NCBI GenBank assembly: GCA_945897565.1
Contig: CAMDFN010000005.1
Location: 50,093-114,092, forward strand
DNA from: Chryseobacterium gleum
GTDB lineage: Bacteria > Bacteroidota > Bacteroidia > Flavobacteriales_D > Crocinitomicaceae
Length of the DNA stretch: 64,000 nt
Direction: 5' to 3'
In this document: piece by piece, positions 59,301 through 63,895 of the stretch
Layout of the letters: every line of letters starts with the position of its first letter
Numbering within the stretch: position 1 is the first letter of the stretch
Notes under the pieces: model-generated
Told to the model about the DNA's origin: nothing
What the model saw: only the letters and a program-made list of their open reading frames with translations
Database searches by the model: none
Program-made: the position numbers and the translations under genes

Positions 59301-60667
59301 ATGTAGTTGCAGACATCTCTGGCTGTTTGGCCTTTGACTTACCCATAACGGTGAATGTCTTGCCTTTACCGGTATTGCTCAATAACGACACTACTATTTG
59401 TTCGGGAGAATACACGAATGTCAATTTAGTGACAAATATTCCTGCAAGTATCATTTGGAATGGGGTATTCAATATTCCAATCATCGGTGAAACCTATGCA
59501 AATATCTCTGGTACTTATATCAACGATTTATTGATCAATGATTCGGGGCAAGACGATACGCTTGTTTATGAAGTCTCTGCTACGTCAAATGGTTGTACAG
59601 CTCCGCTAGATACCGTTTTGGTCATTGTACACGACCAACCAGATGTAGATTTCAGTGTGCTCACCAACCCACTTTGTTCGGAAGACACCATTCAATTCAC
59701 GAATTTATCGAATCCTAATTTTGACTTTGACTGGAGTTTCGGTGACGGTGGCACTTCGGTCGCCTATTCACCAACCCATATCTATAACAACTCCGGAATT
59801 TATGAAGTCATGCTCGTGGGCACCAACCCGCTCAACAACTGTTCGGCTGCAGATTCTACTACAATCATTGTGAACAAAATGCCAGACGCCAATTTCTACA
59901 CCGTAGACACGATTGGCTGTGGCTACTTGAACGCAACCTTCTATGCCAACTACCAAGCTACCAGCGACATGGTCTGGGACTTCGGCGATGGGCAAACACT
60001 AGCCCAAGTTGGTAACGTGACCAACTACTACGGCCAAGCGGGCTGTTATGATGTCACGCTTACCGTTACAAGCCCAGAAGGATGCGTAGCACAAGAGACT
60101 TACGATGACTACGTTTGTGTCTACGAAAATCCGATTGCGTTTATTGGTGCTTCACCAACAAGCGTAAATGCCCTCAACCCAACGGTACAGTTCTCCAACT
60201 CGTCGCAGCATGCCATTTCATATATTTGGCAGATGGGCGATGGCGGCATCAGTTACGACGACAACCCAACCTACACCTACCCGATGGAAGGAGCAGACTA
60301 CTATGTCTTAATGACCGCATTTAACGAGGTGGGTTGTTTTGACACCGCTTCTATCGATATCCACGTGTTTGAAGAACTGATTTTCTATGTGCCAAATACC
60401 TTCACGCCAAACGACGACGAAAAGAACCAGACCTTCTATCCTGTACTTTCACAAGGGATGAAGCGCACCTACATGGAATTCTATATCTACAACCGTTGGG
60501 GCGAACTCGTCTTTGAAAGCCATGACCCAGCTTACGGTTGGGACGGCACCTACGGCCCTAGTGCTCTAGATTGCCCAATTGGCACCTACACCTGGAAACT
60601 CAAGTTAGAAACGTTACAGACCCAGGAAATCTTAGACTTCCACGGACATGTGAATTTGATCAGGTAA
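44357..60667 (+). CDS. Giant secreted repeat protein (5436 residues) with PKD-like and Ig-like arrays and T9SS type B sorting domain
   Basis: Signal peptide about 1-29 (ISFGQ). Order: Ig-like and PKD-like domains with a tandem phage-like insert (about 30-1050); PKD-like and YQW-type Ig-like units (about 1050-1690); ten PKD-like units of about 95 residues (about 1692-2642); eight Ig-like units BCABCABC (about 2643-3415); eight PKD-like units of about 92 residues (about 3416-4151); a four-domain block, one PKD-like unit, then the same block again plus one unit (about 4152-5092); three PKD domains (about 5093-5340, WSFGDGG, WDFGDGQ, WQMGDGG); and the gliding-associated type B sorting domain (FYVPNTFTPNDDEKN, YNRWGELVFES, WDGTYG, GHVNLIR). 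Likely a very long, rope-like surface or extracellular adhesin resembling SprB-type proteins. No enzyme domain seen. A terminator follows. Confidence 0.92.
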   Translation: MKFSTQTSLKLKFILGLLSLLFVQISFGQNSPSLSLGSNQIICSGSNTATVAAATNNLGTLTVSSYAWTVNSTSVSGTTNTLIVNASLSNNNTQTVVCTATLSDGNTVVDNMKVYTLDPGVIANNQYGCSSPYDPSAFTSTNGGTTSLSNVNNFSHTYQWESATNVNGPWTSISGATSATYDPSNLSSTTYFRRVLEVTIGTGNNAVTETCVSNVLVIQIINTPSITNNQCIANGATANMAVSFNPGLPSGFTATYAWTGPTGTLSSTSASAAVTSFSASKAGIYTANISVSNGSTTCPYSLSTQLNLIPNTPAFTIPSSGCPGTSFQPTGFTPQTTPSTINYQWSISPSNGGSTGLNGTTPNFLFNSGGSYTISVTATNSSGGCTATSSSASIALPTFSIWKPTVRANNINYNVTTANPNTIAICAGVSTSNALVINNGPGSNPAGTTYTYSFNSGAATSILVGTTNPVTNAVPISLNYGNNQLIMTANFNGCSQSVTINVYSGSNPYVSLGTSNSIGLCLGDSLDFTIDPIAPPTTSQPNGQPNPPGTTYTLTYSDITGSTVIPVILNDTTVIHTYNSTSCGASYPSNIYPLNTFYAKVTAQNLCGQTSSTISPITVNQTPTANFTVSDSTICAGQNITVFNTGLSGNVIGSSPPYDCTTEGKYYWTITGGTVGTNFNMISGTLGAYNPNYIDGNGMPDYTDNGSPSLNVNFITSGYYTITQYYYNSCGIKTKVRHICVINPPTCQFTVNPTNGCSPLTVNTNNTSTAPTCNGSSVQLSYVWTVTNPTTNTSSVITSASLVNPVLTLTNTTNANQTFNVNLSVIPMEPAATNIPFSNSTVFCPTVITGTPVVGSIVVQSNGSWNGTITGLSGTTGIPAGTIITATNGTGTTGGSIGFGGTATVTSSSANTINFNTSGGSAPIAGTVTSLKRAASGTVGSISGPNANGVWTATITGLCSTTGISVGSVIYAANVTGSIGSGGIYTVTAVTSTSITYTATGGTTPTAGSITNLAVTSCVSTCSQQVIVNPEVNFTNLPTSTLCSGSTLGLNLTTNVAATYTWVAAPNANVSGESTTTQSGASINDQLVNLTNTVQTVIYTAVATSTAALGSCTKTQTLTITVNPNISLTDPQDLTICPGVLQPAIAFTSLPATGLSYNWTNNTTSINLAASGTGTIAAFTPTNNTNAAITATISVTPSFGICNGAPQTFTITVNSILPGTISAAQNLCSGEDPAALNVATGATGTGTTSFIWQQSSNSTGPWTSIPGQTGSSYDPAVLSSTTYYSILATSVLNNLSCSGQTPAIAVTVYTLTPGSISSSQTICTGGNPAAFTSVAASTNASSVVYQWQISTDNVNWSNITSATSATFDPPALTATTYYRRLVNVLIGSTVICQGQSNTITVTVVPDPTVSAPTGQTICTGGTPTALSVTASGGTNTNYSYLWFNSSNVSQGITTSTFTPPATNASYYCQVSINPAASTGCSVNSSNAQITVVADPIVSAPTSASYCQDAASVNALSITATGGLSAAYSYQWYSNNANNNTTGTLISGANSATFTPPVNIVGIKFYYCVVTILPNTTGCSTNSATATITVTAGPSVSTQPANQTRCIGGAFTALNVATLGGSGTPTYQWYSNASNSNNGGTLISGATNSTFTVPSNLSATAGVTYYYCVISFSATGGCSVISSNAAALTVLATPTVNSIPNQVFCKNTVAPATPISANYSSGMTYTWSVTGSSVGLTPTTGSTSTIPSFTTVNNGTAPLTATVNITPTYTSGSLVCAGSPTSAFTITVNPRPVMQQFNPLLHVFCENATGFVPFSANISSGMSYSWTNDNTQIGLGATGTSTSPGLTFTAVNNLSNPNQPLTSNFMVTPIYTNNGVSCPGTAVPFAITINPLPDVIPLPDYTICATTTGSNQFSSLNPIVGLGTSYVWSNSNLAIGMAASGTGSHFFTATNTTTAPITGTVTVTPTYTNNGVSCTGTPDNFVITVTPMPTVNAIASQAWCVGSTTTAVTPTGNIPGTLYTWSNNNTSTGLGAGGTGTIAAFTGLNTNNAPNVSTVNVVPSYTYNNITCTGTAGQFGITINPTPNVDAVIDQQVCAQYNAAVQFTSTPNIVGTVYNWTNNNTAIGLAASGTGALSFNATNTTSAPITATITVTPSFTSAGNTCWGAAQTFEIVVLPTPVMTVTGSQTVCSGNATAAINFTSNLNGTQYTWTNSNTTIGLPAAGSGNSIGTFNASNSGTAPAQGLISIAPTLVTNNQVCTGSTVNTSITVNPIPVMTTVNNPSFCFGTAASIPLSSNVNSGVVYNWTNSNTAIGLAAAGSGSMSFTTQNSNTTAISGLVNVTPVYTNNAVQCPGSITSFTIQVGPNPLVNPISNIDFCSGIPSTLIALTGTVTGATYSWTNANTAIGLQASGTGNIPVFTTANSSSTSVASSLVTVFPSLSFNGQTCTGPSSTFTIQINPGTTINTIPNVKLCNGEASIPINFSGSGSNYSWSSSTTNIGIAATGTSAIASFNASNTGVSPVNATITVTSQFTGGTGTGCNGGSTTFNIEVLPTPSVVDPPNIIVCHGNTVNQVNLFGVATNYTWTNNTPSIGLTNTGSTATIPGFTATNTGTSTVVATVNATPTYVSGNKTCTGTAQSYTITVIPTPIITTQPQPQTVCLGGGLSNLTVAYSGGNGTPTYQWYSSATNSTANGTAITGANSGAYTLPAANTVGTTYYYCTLTFANAATCATITSNLAAITITSGPSISTQPLASQSICAGGSISAPLSVAFSNGTGNATVQWYSVSGGTNTVIPGANGVSFSPGVFNTVGTYSYLAQISLSGSGCGLAQSNTVQVNVLADPTITNPTGASYCLNSSTAVALSIAASGGVSVPYSYQWYSNSVNNNTSGTLISGANAASYIPATTSVATIYYYCIVTQGNGCSVSSNAAAIAVTSAPSISSQPIASQTVCLGGAVSSLSVAYASGSGSPSYQWYSNSINSYVGGVAIPGAASASYMPLTSSTGTIYYYCVITFATSGCSSISSNISQIVVVADPVVTTQPLNTQTICGGGSIPNALSVAYSGGTGTLSYQWYSVNGATNTLIGGATAVTYLPPAFTTTGTYNFAVQISLSGSGCNMVQSSNAQVIVLPDPTVTAPVAATYCNGYSPVQALSVSPAGGLTGGFNYQWFSNTVNSNASGTAITGATTSTYTPPVNINGSVYYYCVVSQGAANTGCSIASATALIITSPAPAIATQPTTMQTACVGGTLNNLTVSYTGASTTPSYQWYSNAVNTNTGGTPIPGANATSYLPQNTTAGTVYYYCVISFPAISCTTISSNPGGVIIHPDPIISVQPLTNQAICFGTTLGAPLNISYTGGFGTPNYQWNLVSGSTTTPILTATGATYLPANFNLAGTYNFNVTLTLSGNGCNVQTSNQAQVIVMPVPVVDSVGSYLYCNADTAAMVVFTGPIAGTTYIWSNDNPSIGLDSVGFGNIMPFEVTNMNNVGILGNINVIPQLTTLNTTCSGTPIDFTIMVNPYQDVQDPQDLVLCHGTGVNGVQFFGSALINNWTNDLPALGIPAAGSGTLPAFLAVNNGTQPIVANLSVTPSFNAVTTCPGDIETFTITILPNPNVAVSPLTQTICSGDLSATVNLSGTATSIAWTNNQTSTGLAASGTGNIPAFLTTATGSNTTSTIAVTPIYTFGGVSCPGAVQNAQITVVPTPSILPLQDIVLCNGQATGLIQILGNANELNWSSSNPSIGTAALGTGSIASFNVSNSSQSPVSTVITVTPVNFFAGLTCMAPAQDFSITVNPTPTITPVADQILCAQSNSPAVLFSGNANSFIWSNSNNTIGLASSGTGNISSFVTQNNLPSVGNANVSVTPQFTNAGLTCSGIPELFTIDVLPVPTLGPINAQVLCNGTATAPITFTGNATNYAWINNNVSIGLAAAGSGNIAGFNAVAGATNNVANLVVTPSYAYNNITCQGTPSTTTITVLPSPFINAVTDVVACNGVLSGILAFSGTANAFNWMNSNPAIGLAASGSGNLPVFTNTNTSSNPLLATITVTPQTGQGNQTCQGTPEIFTITVNPTPTMQPPGSQVLCSQTQTQPVNFSGNASSYAWLNSNTSIGLASFGNGAIPAFNAQNNGLNTQVAQIQVTPQYVNAGTTCLGTPQNFTFSVDPIPAVQYSQISQTVCTGSSTTAVNLSSQTPGVAYAWNILNPSGAVTGVPSMSGTGNLPSMTLVNSGNTSAQFNFQAMAITPLASCVGYGPLGTISVAPAPVMQPLNDLTICSNSLINYNLVASIPSTYNWTASANTNVVGQPTSAVNSNLIFNTLQNNASTLQYVTYTATPTSFPAGCIGAPESFIAEVVPNIQITSVANYEICSGEPTDITLSSNLPGAFTYTATNNPNVQGESSNAQTGFYINDILSNNSSYDQTVSYNVQVVSSPYGCYGLPQIVNVEVHPEMTITNASPTQMCSGSPLNLILTATENATFSWYATQNGMVNGESTTTQSSAVLNDNLALEPNVNTHQTVQYTISATSTVTGCDAQSLPFSIIVNPVPVVSSLPDQLHCAGEPSDPLNWTLNGTGTNYVWSNNNSALGLALNGNGNIPSFNVSNSGPQTLISTITVTPQYVNNGFICAGIQDQLTITVEPIPSIAYNLPNQDLCSGDLSDTIAMSSPTSGAILTWEIINPPLTISGIPNLTGNDSIPGMYLSNSSTSPQQILFQGTATTALNACQTLGPIGQIVVLPEPVVTTINDLTICSGDVVSQNINSSIPSTFIWGAQSNPNVNGESVGPVNSNFIYNSLQNTTSTIQYVNYTITPTSINGACVGVDLDFTAEVIPDIILDTLVTPLQDSICSGELTTIFLQTNYPANIVWHALPNPNVSGETTTATAGAYISDILVNNTPFNQYVTYYIDMLSTPNACQGVPQMITVLVFPAIQLTNATNLNLCSTDTLDLNLAATVNATFTWYATNNGVVQGETTTPQNTGSINDILVNNSAVTQQVYYAVDVVADISGCLAFDLPITVNVLPLPVLLNNDTTICSGEYTNVNLVTNIPASIIWNGVFNIPIIGETYANISGTYINDLLINDSGQDDTLVYEVSATSNGCTAPLDTVLVIVHDQPDVDFSVLTNPLCSEDTIQFTNLSNPNFDFDWSFGDGGTSVAYSPTHIYNNSGIYEVMLVGTNPLNNCSAADSTTIIVNKMPDANFYTVDTIGCGYLNATFYANYQATSDMVWDFGDGQTLAQVGNVTNYYGQAGCYDVTLTVTSPEGCVAQETYDDYVCVYENPIAFIGASPTSVNALNPTVQFSNSSQHAISYIWQMGDGGISYDDNPTYTYPMEGADYYVLMTAFNEVGCFDTASIDIHVFEELIFYVPNTFTPNDDEKNQTFYPVLSQGMKRTYMEFYIYNRWGELVFESHDPAYGWDGTYGPSALDCPIGTYTWKLKLETLQTQEILDFHGHVNLIR
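46904..47410 (+). repeat. Tandem pair of phage-structural-like repeat domains
   Basis: Two copies of about 83 residues: copy 1 from about 46904 (GSIVVQSNGSWNGTITGLSG, TTGIPAGTIITATNGTGTTG, ending PIAGTVTSL) and copy 2 from about 47159 (GSISGPNANGVWTATITGLC, TTGISVGSVIYAANVTGSIG, ending TPTAGSITNL). They interrupt a PKD-like unit whose end (CSQQVIVNPEV) follows. Confidence 0.7.
49430..52282 (+). repeat. First PKD-like array, ten units
   Basis: Units of about 285 bases with the pattern Q-x-x-C-x-G ... Y-x-W-[TS]-N-x-N-T-x-[IT]-G-L ... G-T-G ... V-T-P-x-[YF]-T ... C-x-G ... [FT]-x-I-x-V-x-P. Several units (for example the 4th, 6th and 7th) contain no charged residue at all. Two cysteines per unit. 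Confidence 0.75.
52283..54601 (+). repeat. Eight Ig-like units, order BCABCABC, in the second giant protein
   Basis: Same three subtypes as in the first giant gene: B units with GTPTYQWYSSATNS-like strands and YYYC; C units with SISAPLSVAF-like starts, TNT[VL]I turns and ISLSGSGC; A units with [SAT]YC and YSYQWYSN. A further A-B pair preceded by an A-like unit lies at about 48570-49429. Confidence 0.75.
54602..56809 (+). repeat. Second PKD-like array, eight units
   Basis: Eight units of about 276 bases with the same W-[TS]-N/S ... IGL ... GTG core as the first array but shorter (about 92 residues) and with GNA[NT]-x-[FY]-x-W in place of SGxxYxW. Confidence 0.75.
56810..59362 (+). repeat. Duplicated four-domain block around a single PKD-like unit
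   Basis: Block 1: Q1 56810, Q2 57101, Q3 57380, Q4 57659. Single PKD-like unit 57944. Block 2: Q1' 58226, Q2' 58517, Q3' 58796, Q4' 59084. Counterparts share private features: Q1 has SGxxNLxG-x-[DG]-xxPxMxLxNS and GPxGxIxV; Q2 has NDLTICS and IPST[YF]xW with NxLQNxxSTxQYVxYT; Q3 has NP NVxGEx and YIxDILxNN; Q4 has ITNA or LTNA and NATF[ST]WYAT[QN]NG. Confidence 0.75.
59633..60380 (+). other. Three PKD domains of the second giant protein
   Basis: Classical PKD cores FDWSFGDGGTSVAYSPTHIY, MVWDFGDGQTLAQ and YIWQMGDGGISYDDNPTYTY, each about 80 residues, placed just before the sorting domain as in many gliding-associated proteins. Confidence 0.85.
60381..60664 (+). other. T9SS type B (gliding-associated) C-terminal sorting domain
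   Basis: FYVPNTFTPNDDEKNQTFYP, then YIYNRWGELVFES, YGWDGTYGP, GTYTWKLKL and a final GHVNLIR follow the type B/CHU_C pattern. Type B clients commonly need a PorP/SprF-like partner; none is encoded next to it. Confidence 0.88.
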
Positions 60668-60681
60668 ATGCGAACCTTCAT

Positions 60682-60709
60682 AAAAAGCCCCGTTTGGGGC
60701 TTTTTTTTT
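60682..60709 (+). terminator. Intrinsic terminator behind the second giant gene
   Basis: AAAAAGCCCC / GGGGCTTTTT with a GTTT loop and a run of nine T. It lies 15 bases after the giant gene stop and 10 bases before the DUF2461 ATG. Confidence 0.88.
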
Positions 60710-60719
60710 ACCTTTACCT

Positions 60720-61394
60720 ATGTCATTTTTCACCGCAGATTATTTATTATTCTTTCAAGAGTTAGCTGCCAACAACCACAAAGAATGGTTTGATGCCAAC
60801 CGCAAGCGCTATGAAACAAGCGTGAAGGAGCCATTCAAGGCTTTTACCCAACATTTGATCGATGAACTCGCCAAGAAGGAGCCTGCTTTTAAAGAGCTGA
60901 AGGCTTCGGACTGTATTTTTCGGATCAACCGCGATATCCGCTTCTCCAAAGACAAGACGCCATACAAAATGCAGTGCTCGGCCGTGATTTCACCAAATGG
61001 AAAGAAGAGCAGCTCTATTCATGGCATTTATTTTGAATTTGGGCCGGCGCATGTGCGGGCGTATGGTGGGGTTTATGAAATTGAAAAAGACGATTTGTAT
61101 GCACTTCGTGAAGGCATTGCCAACAATCTTGCAGCATTTCAAAAACTTTATGCCAACAAGAAGTTCAAAGCCTTGTTTGGTGAAATTCATGGGGAGAAAA
61201 ACAAAAAAATAGACAAAGATTTTCTCGAGGCCGCTGGGCAAGAACCCCTCATCTACAACAAACAATTTTATTTTTACAGTACATTTGAAGCCGAAACGCT
61301 CCTAGACCCCAACCTCGATCAGCTCATGATGGAATGTTATCAGACTGGGCGGCCACTCGAATTATTTTTCAATCAATTTATCCAACGTTCATGA
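60720..61394 (+). CDS. DUF2461 family protein
   Basis: 224 residues, no signal peptide. The family pattern is clear: LLFFQELAANNHKEWFDANRKRYE at the start (positions about 9-32), CIFRINRDIRFSKDKTPYKM, the GIYFEFGPAHVRAYGG segment, and LYALREGIA. DUF2461 proteins are cytosolic and of unknown function, sometimes suspected of binding nucleic acid. It starts directly behind the terminator of the giant gene, so it needs its own nearly leaderless promoter or readthrough. Its stop overlaps the start of the S9 peptidase (ATGA). Confidence 0.9.
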   Translation: MSFFTADYLLFFQELAANNHKEWFDANRKRYETSVKEPFKAFTQHLIDELAKKEPAFKELKASDCIFRINRDIRFSKDKTPYKMQCSAVISPNGKKSSSIHGIYFEFGPAHVRAYGGVYEIEKDDLYALREGIANNLAAFQKLYANKKFKALFGEIHGEKNKKIDKDFLEAAGQEPLIYNKQFYFYSTFEAETLLDPNLDQLMMECYQTGRPLELFFNQFIQRS

Positions 61395-63499
61395 AACACT
61401 TTTTTCACTTACTGTTTATCGGACTAACTTTTGTGAGTTTTGGTCAAAAGAAAAACTTTGACCTTAAAGAGTCTGTGCTCAAGCAAAGAGCGCTGTCGCC
61501 GGTACGCCTCAATAATTTTCAATGGATCCCCGACACCGATCAGTATACGGTGTGCAGTGCCGACTGGAAGAGCCTTGAGGTGAGTTCAGTGAGCTCAGAG
61601 AAATCGAGTGAACTCGTTACCTTGAATCAAATCAATGAGAAATTAGGTACTTCCTTTGCGCATTTAGGTTTCAGTACTTGGATCAGTAAAGATGTGCTCG
61701 AAGTTTCTGACGGTGGAAGCGTATATGCACTCTATAACATTACCTCTAAAAGTGGCAGCGTACACAAAGTACAAGAAGGTGCAGAAAATGTACATTTTCA
61801 TAACGGGAGCAAGCGTTTAGCCTACACCATCGACAACAATTTATATGTTGACGGGCGTGCAGCAACCAAAAACCAAGACAAAAATATCGTGTCTGGCCAA
61901 ACCTACGCACGCAGCGAGTTCGGCATTACAGAAGGGATTTTTTGGTCCAACTCTGGTGCTTTGCTCGCCTTTTACCAAAAAGATGAAAGCGCTGTCCATG
62001 ATTATCCTTTACTAGATATCAATCAAACGCCTGGTGCAGTGAAGTTCATCAAATACCCAATGGCGGGCCAGGCTTCTGAAAAACCGCGTGTGGGTATTTA
62101 CAACATCAAAACAAAGAAAACGGTGTTCATCAACCCGCGTTCAGGCGCCGATTCTTACCTCACAAATGTTGCCTTTACACCTAGCGAAAAATACTTACTC
62201 GTTGCTGAAGTAAACCGCGATCAAAACCACATGTGGCTGTACCTCTATAATTTAAAAGGACAACTCGTGCGCACACTTTGGGAAGAACAAAACGACAAAT
62301 GGGTAGAGCCCGAACACCCTGCTTTTTTCCCATCTAAAACTTCTGACAACTTCATTTGGATTTCCGAAAAGAATGGCTTCAACAACCTTTATTATGTGGA
62401 TATATTCACTGGGAGTATCCAAACGCTTAGCGCCAATAAATTTGTGGTCAAAGAGATTTTAACTGCAAATGAAGACGCAAGCAAAATTTATTACGCTGCA
62501 ACTGGCGCCAACCCGTGCAATACACTCGTTTTTGAATGCGACCTCAAAGGCAACAATCGCCAACTCACCACTGCAGAAGGTACGCACCGCTTTGCCCTCG
62601 CTCCGAAAGGCGCTTATTATTACGATGGCTACAGCAGTGTAGAGGTGGCCAACAAAGAATACATCATGACCTTAAATGGAAAGATGGCCAAACTCCTCCA
62701 AGATTCTCCAGATAAATTAGCCGAATACAACATCGGAACTACCGAAATTGGCAATATCAAAGGAAAAGACGGTTCGGCGCTTTATTACCGCATGATCAAG
62801 CCTGCGGACTTTGACCCGAATAAAAAATACCCGGTGTTGGTTTACGTTTACGGCGGGCCACATGCCCAAATGGTAACCAACAGCTGGTTAGCGGGTGCCA
62901 ATTTGTGGATGCACTGGTTGGCCAATCAAGGCTACATCGTGTTTACACTAGACAACCGCGGCTCAGGCGAACGCGGCTTTGCATTTGAAAGCCAAATTCA
63001 CCGCCAGTTGGGTACGGTAGAAATGGAAGACCAACTCACTGGCGTTGACTACCTCAAGTCTTTGCCCTACATCGATGGCCAACGCTTGGCGGTCCATGGG
63101 TGGTCTTTTGGTGGCTTCATGACCACTTCACTGATGCTGCGCCAAGCGGGCACTTTTAACGCAGGAGTTGCCGGCGGGCCTGTTACCGACTGGAAATTCT
63201 ATGAAATCATGTACGGCGAGCGCTACATGGACCGCCCTGAACAAAACCCAGAAGGTTATGCTGCCAATTCCTTGTTGAACCACACCAAGAATTTGAAAGG
63301 TAAATTATTACTCATCCACGGCACCGTAGATGACGTAGTAGTGATGCAGCACAACGAGGCTTTACTGAAGTCGTTTATCGAAAACGGCGTGCAAGCAGAC
63401 TACTTTGTGTATCCGATGCACCCACACAATGTGAGCGGCAAAGACCGCGCGCATTTGATGGAAAAAGTGTTGTTGTATATCATTGACAACAACAAATAA
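61391..63499 (+). CDS. S9 family peptidase, dipeptidyl peptidase IV type
   Basis: Releases N-terminal dipeptides, typically Xaa-Pro, from peptides in the periplasm. The start at 61391 gives a signal peptide (KHFFHLLFIGLTFVSFGQ); 702 residues. The N-terminal part (about 40-440) is the DPP-IV beta-propeller (WSNSGALLAFYQKDESAV, HMWLYLYNLKGQLVR, WISEKNGFNNLYYVD). The alpha/beta hydrolase domain begins at about 455 (YYRMIKPADFDPNKKYPVLVY). Catalytic triad: Ser572 in HGWSFGGFM, Asp647 in HGTVDDVV, His679 in HPHNV. Bacteroidota use such enzymes for peptide nutrition. It follows DUF2461 with an ATGA overlap. Confidence 0.94.
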   Translation: MKHFFHLLFIGLTFVSFGQKKNFDLKESVLKQRALSPVRLNNFQWIPDTDQYTVCSADWKSLEVSSVSSEKSSELVTLNQINEKLGTSFAHLGFSTWISKDVLEVSDGGSVYALYNITSKSGSVHKVQEGAENVHFHNGSKRLAYTIDNNLYVDGRAATKNQDKNIVSGQTYARSEFGITEGIFWSNSGALLAFYQKDESAVHDYPLLDINQTPGAVKFIKYPMAGQASEKPRVGIYNIKTKKTVFINPRSGADSYLTNVAFTPSEKYLLVAEVNRDQNHMWLYLYNLKGQLVRTLWEEQNDKWVEPEHPAFFPSKTSDNFIWISEKNGFNNLYYVDIFTGSIQTLSANKFVVKEILTANEDASKIYYAATGANPCNTLVFECDLKGNNRQLTTAEGTHRFALAPKGAYYYDGYSSVEVANKEYIMTLNGKMAKLLQDSPDKLAEYNIGTTEIGNIKGKDGSALYYRMIKPADFDPNKKYPVLVYVYGGPHAQMVTNSWLAGANLWMHWLANQGYIVFTLDNRGSGERGFAFESQIHRQLGTVEMEDQLTGVDYLKSLPYIDGQRLAVHGWSFGGFMTTSLMLRQAGTFNAGVAGGPVTDWKFYEIMYGERYMDRPEQNPEGYAANSLLNHTKNLKGKLLLIHGTVDDVVVMQHNEALLKSFIENGVQADYFVYPMHPHNVSGKDRAHLMEKVLLYIIDNNK

Positions 63500-63506
63500 T
63501 CCACTT

Positions 63507-63761
63507 TTACTTTTGAGAAGCTAAATAATTCACATCTAACCAAGAGCCACCGTTTTCGCAGTCTACACCCAACGATTGGAAGTATTGTGTGGCTTGAGCC
63601 GATCTGACACCGGCAGCGCAACAGAAAACAATAGGTTGCTCCATAGCTTTGATTTCGTCTACATGAGCCGTGATTTCTTGGAGTGGAATATTGATTGAAC
63701 CAGCTACATGGCCTCCGGCAAACTCGGCGTGCGTGCGCACATCAATGATTGTTTTTGACAT
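63507..63761 (-). CDS. Single-domain rhodanese-like protein
   Basis: 84 residues, one rhodanese domain with no signal peptide. IIDVRTHAEFAGGHVAGSINIPL at the N-terminus is the family start, and the active-site loop VFCCAAGVRSAQA has the persulfide-forming cysteine (the second of the CC pair by position). Moves sulfane sulfur to cyanide or a protein acceptor in vitro; the physiological partner is unknown. The loop size is of the GlpE/PspE class. A TAACTTTG box lies 44 bases upstream. Confidence 0.9.
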   Translation of the reverse strand: MSKTIIDVRTHAEFAGGHVAGSINIPLQEITAHVDEIKAMEQPIVFCCAAGVRSAQATQYFQSLGVDCENGGSWLDVNYLASQK

Positions 63762-63805
63762 CTTTTAATTTTTGTTTATAAATGTATTCTTTTTCATTTC
63801 GAGTA

Positions 63806-63813
63806 CAAAGTTA
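63806..63813 (-). promoter_or_regulatory. Candidate rhodanese gene promoter, -7 box
   Basis: The minus strand reads TAACTTTG, a full match to TAnnTTTG, 44 bases before the rhodanese ATG. Confidence 0.4.
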
Positions 63814-63873
63814 AGAACTTGTTACATTTTGCTATGTAGCCCAAGTTACAGAGAATGAAGAGCGAGAAATAAT

Positions 63874-63881
63874 TACCTTTG
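63874..63881 (+). promoter_or_regulatory. Candidate promoter of the last gene, -7 box
   Basis: TACCTTTG, a full match to TAnnTTTG, 14 bases before the ATG at 63896. Confidence 0.4.
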
Positions 63882-63895
63882 TGAAAATAATTTTT

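Noticed and set aside
35546..60667. Giant genes as a prophage or genomic island
   Set aside because: No integrase, tRNA junction, flanking repeats or phage genes; only one internal domain pair recalls phage proteins.
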